Assembly (NCBI RefSeq): GCF_014212055.1
Contig: NZ_JACJVO010000013.1
Coordinates: forward strand, 1-64,000
Direction of reading: 5' to 3'
Source of the DNA: Cohnella zeiphila
Lineage (GTDB): Bacteria > Bacillota > Bacilli > Paenibacillales > Paenibacillaceae
DNA: 64,000 nt
In this document: piece by piece, positions 63,522-64,000 of the stretch
Position numbering within the stretch: position 1 is the first letter of the stretch
How the letters are laid out: every line of letters starts with the position of its first letter
The notes under the pieces: model-generated
Told to the model about the DNA's origin: nothing
Database searches by the model: none
The model's input: only the letters and a program-made list of their open reading frames with translations
Translations under genes and position numbers: made by a program

Positions 63522-64000
63522 CGTATCGCCTCCTCGGGGGTATGGACCGGTGCGGGTTCGGCGAAGCGCGAACGGGCGAAAGGAACGACGTCCGCCGGCC
63601 GCTTTCCGGCCGTCAGCCAGTCGGATAGCGCTTCGCCCACCGCGCTCGCGAATTTGAAGCCGTGTCCGGAGAATCCCCCGGCCATCAACACGTTAGAGTA
63701 ATCGGCATGCGCATCGACGATGAAATGACCGTCGGGCGACAGCTCGTACTTGCAGGCCAGCCCTTTTCTCAGGCGCCCTGCGGCTGCGGGAAGGAACGCT
63801 TCAAGCGCGCGGCGCAAATCCGCTTCGTCCTCGAGATACGTTCCGAACGGCTCGAACGGATCCCCCGGCTTCCAAGGCTGGCCTCCGTCGTGGCGGCCGA
63901 TCTTGATCCCGGCTCCGCCGATGTTCGGGAAGCCGTAATACCCGCCGAGAGTGCTTCCGAACGTAAACCCGGGAAAGTTCCCGGCTTGAAACAGCGGCGC
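63518..64000 (-). CDS. Sarcosine-oxidase-like FAD amine oxidase, partial
   Basis: The C-terminal 160 residues of an oxidase that starts outside the window. YYGFPNIGGAGIKIGRHDGG, CKYELSPDGHFIVDAHADY and GFSGHGFKFASAVGEALSDW match monomeric sarcosine oxidase / N-methyltryptophan oxidase; the Cys of CKYELSP corresponds to the residue that carries FAD covalently in this family. It oxidises N-methylated amino acids to release formaldehyde and hydrogen peroxide. It overlaps the DinB gene by 4 bp and heads the operon as seen here. Confidence 0.85.
   Translation of the reverse strand, partial: APLFQAGNFPGFTFGSTLGGYYGFPNIGGAGIKIGRHDGGQPWKPGDPFEPFGTYLEDEADLRRALEAFLPAAAGRLRKGLACKYELSPDGHFIVDAHADYSNVLMAGGFSGHGFKFASAVGEALSDWLTAGKRPADVVPFARSRFAEPAPVHTPEEAIR

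Overview
The window looks like a chromosomal segment of an endospore-forming, high-GC member of the Paenibacillaceae (Cohnella or a high-GC Paenibacillus is my best guess). Signs are a gerP spore-germination operon, a 38-residue YjcZ-type sporulation peptide, copper-amine-oxidase N-domain surface proteins, many sugar-catabolism genes with AraC regulators, strong GGAGG ribosome sites, GTG/TTG starts and Gram-positive operator motifs (AraR, GlnR/TnrA and cre types). No rRNA, tRNA, transposase, phage or CRISPR array was found. Assignments rest on reading protein motifs by eye; no database search was run.

Layout. 0-5.7 kb: a 51-bp tandem repeat, a secreted copper-amine-oxidase-domain protein, two small genes, then gerP and yjcZ on the plus strand. 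5.7-8.7 kb: a PucR-family regulator with a near-perfect GlnR/TnrA box upstream, a zinc-ribbon protein and a DUF1361 membrane protein. 8.8-16.5 kb: one glycogen operon, glgB-glgC-glgD-glgA-GH15 hydrolase. 16.8-18.2 kb: ArsR regulator, SRPBCC protein and VOC protein. 18.3-32.2 kb: carbohydrate use, with araA under an AraR-type operator, a GH42/GH95 glycosidase pair with a divergent AraC, kdgA-kdgK, and uxaB-uxaA with another divergent AraC. Tagaturonate/altronate can be converted to pyruvate and glyceraldehyde-3-phosphate by the four enzymes UxaB, UxaA, KdgK and KdgA; the first enzyme, UxaC, is not in the window.

32-46 kb: a low-complexity lipoprotein, a MarR-linked heterodimeric ABC exporter, a TetR gene with its operator inside its own promoter, an HTH-small protein-ClpP cluster, lipoate ligase, an aldo/keto reductase, and a YtrA-type GntR regulator followed by two ABC systems. 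46-52.4 kb: RluA-type pseudouridine synthase, MarR-MFS pair, DUF1992 protein, adenosine deaminase and a DHA2 drug exporter. 53-59.3 kb: a five-gene operon with an ABC ATPase, an HlyD-like lipoprotein, a 10-TM FtsX-type permease, a second ABC ATPase fused to an AbrB-like domain, and a small (p)ppGpp synthetase. 59.3-64 kb: LacI regulator, a stand-alone LytTR regulator whose promoter carries a cre site, and a cluster with sarcosine-oxidase-like (cut by the window edge), DinB, GNAT and flavin monooxygenase genes.

The most unusual signals are the ABC/AbrB/RelQ operon, the HTH-small protein-ClpP cluster, several dispersed intergenic repeat families (51-bp tandem, 56-bp palindromic, and a 16-mer found in two distant intergenic regions), and a set of well-formed operators whose regulators or targets are mostly unknown.
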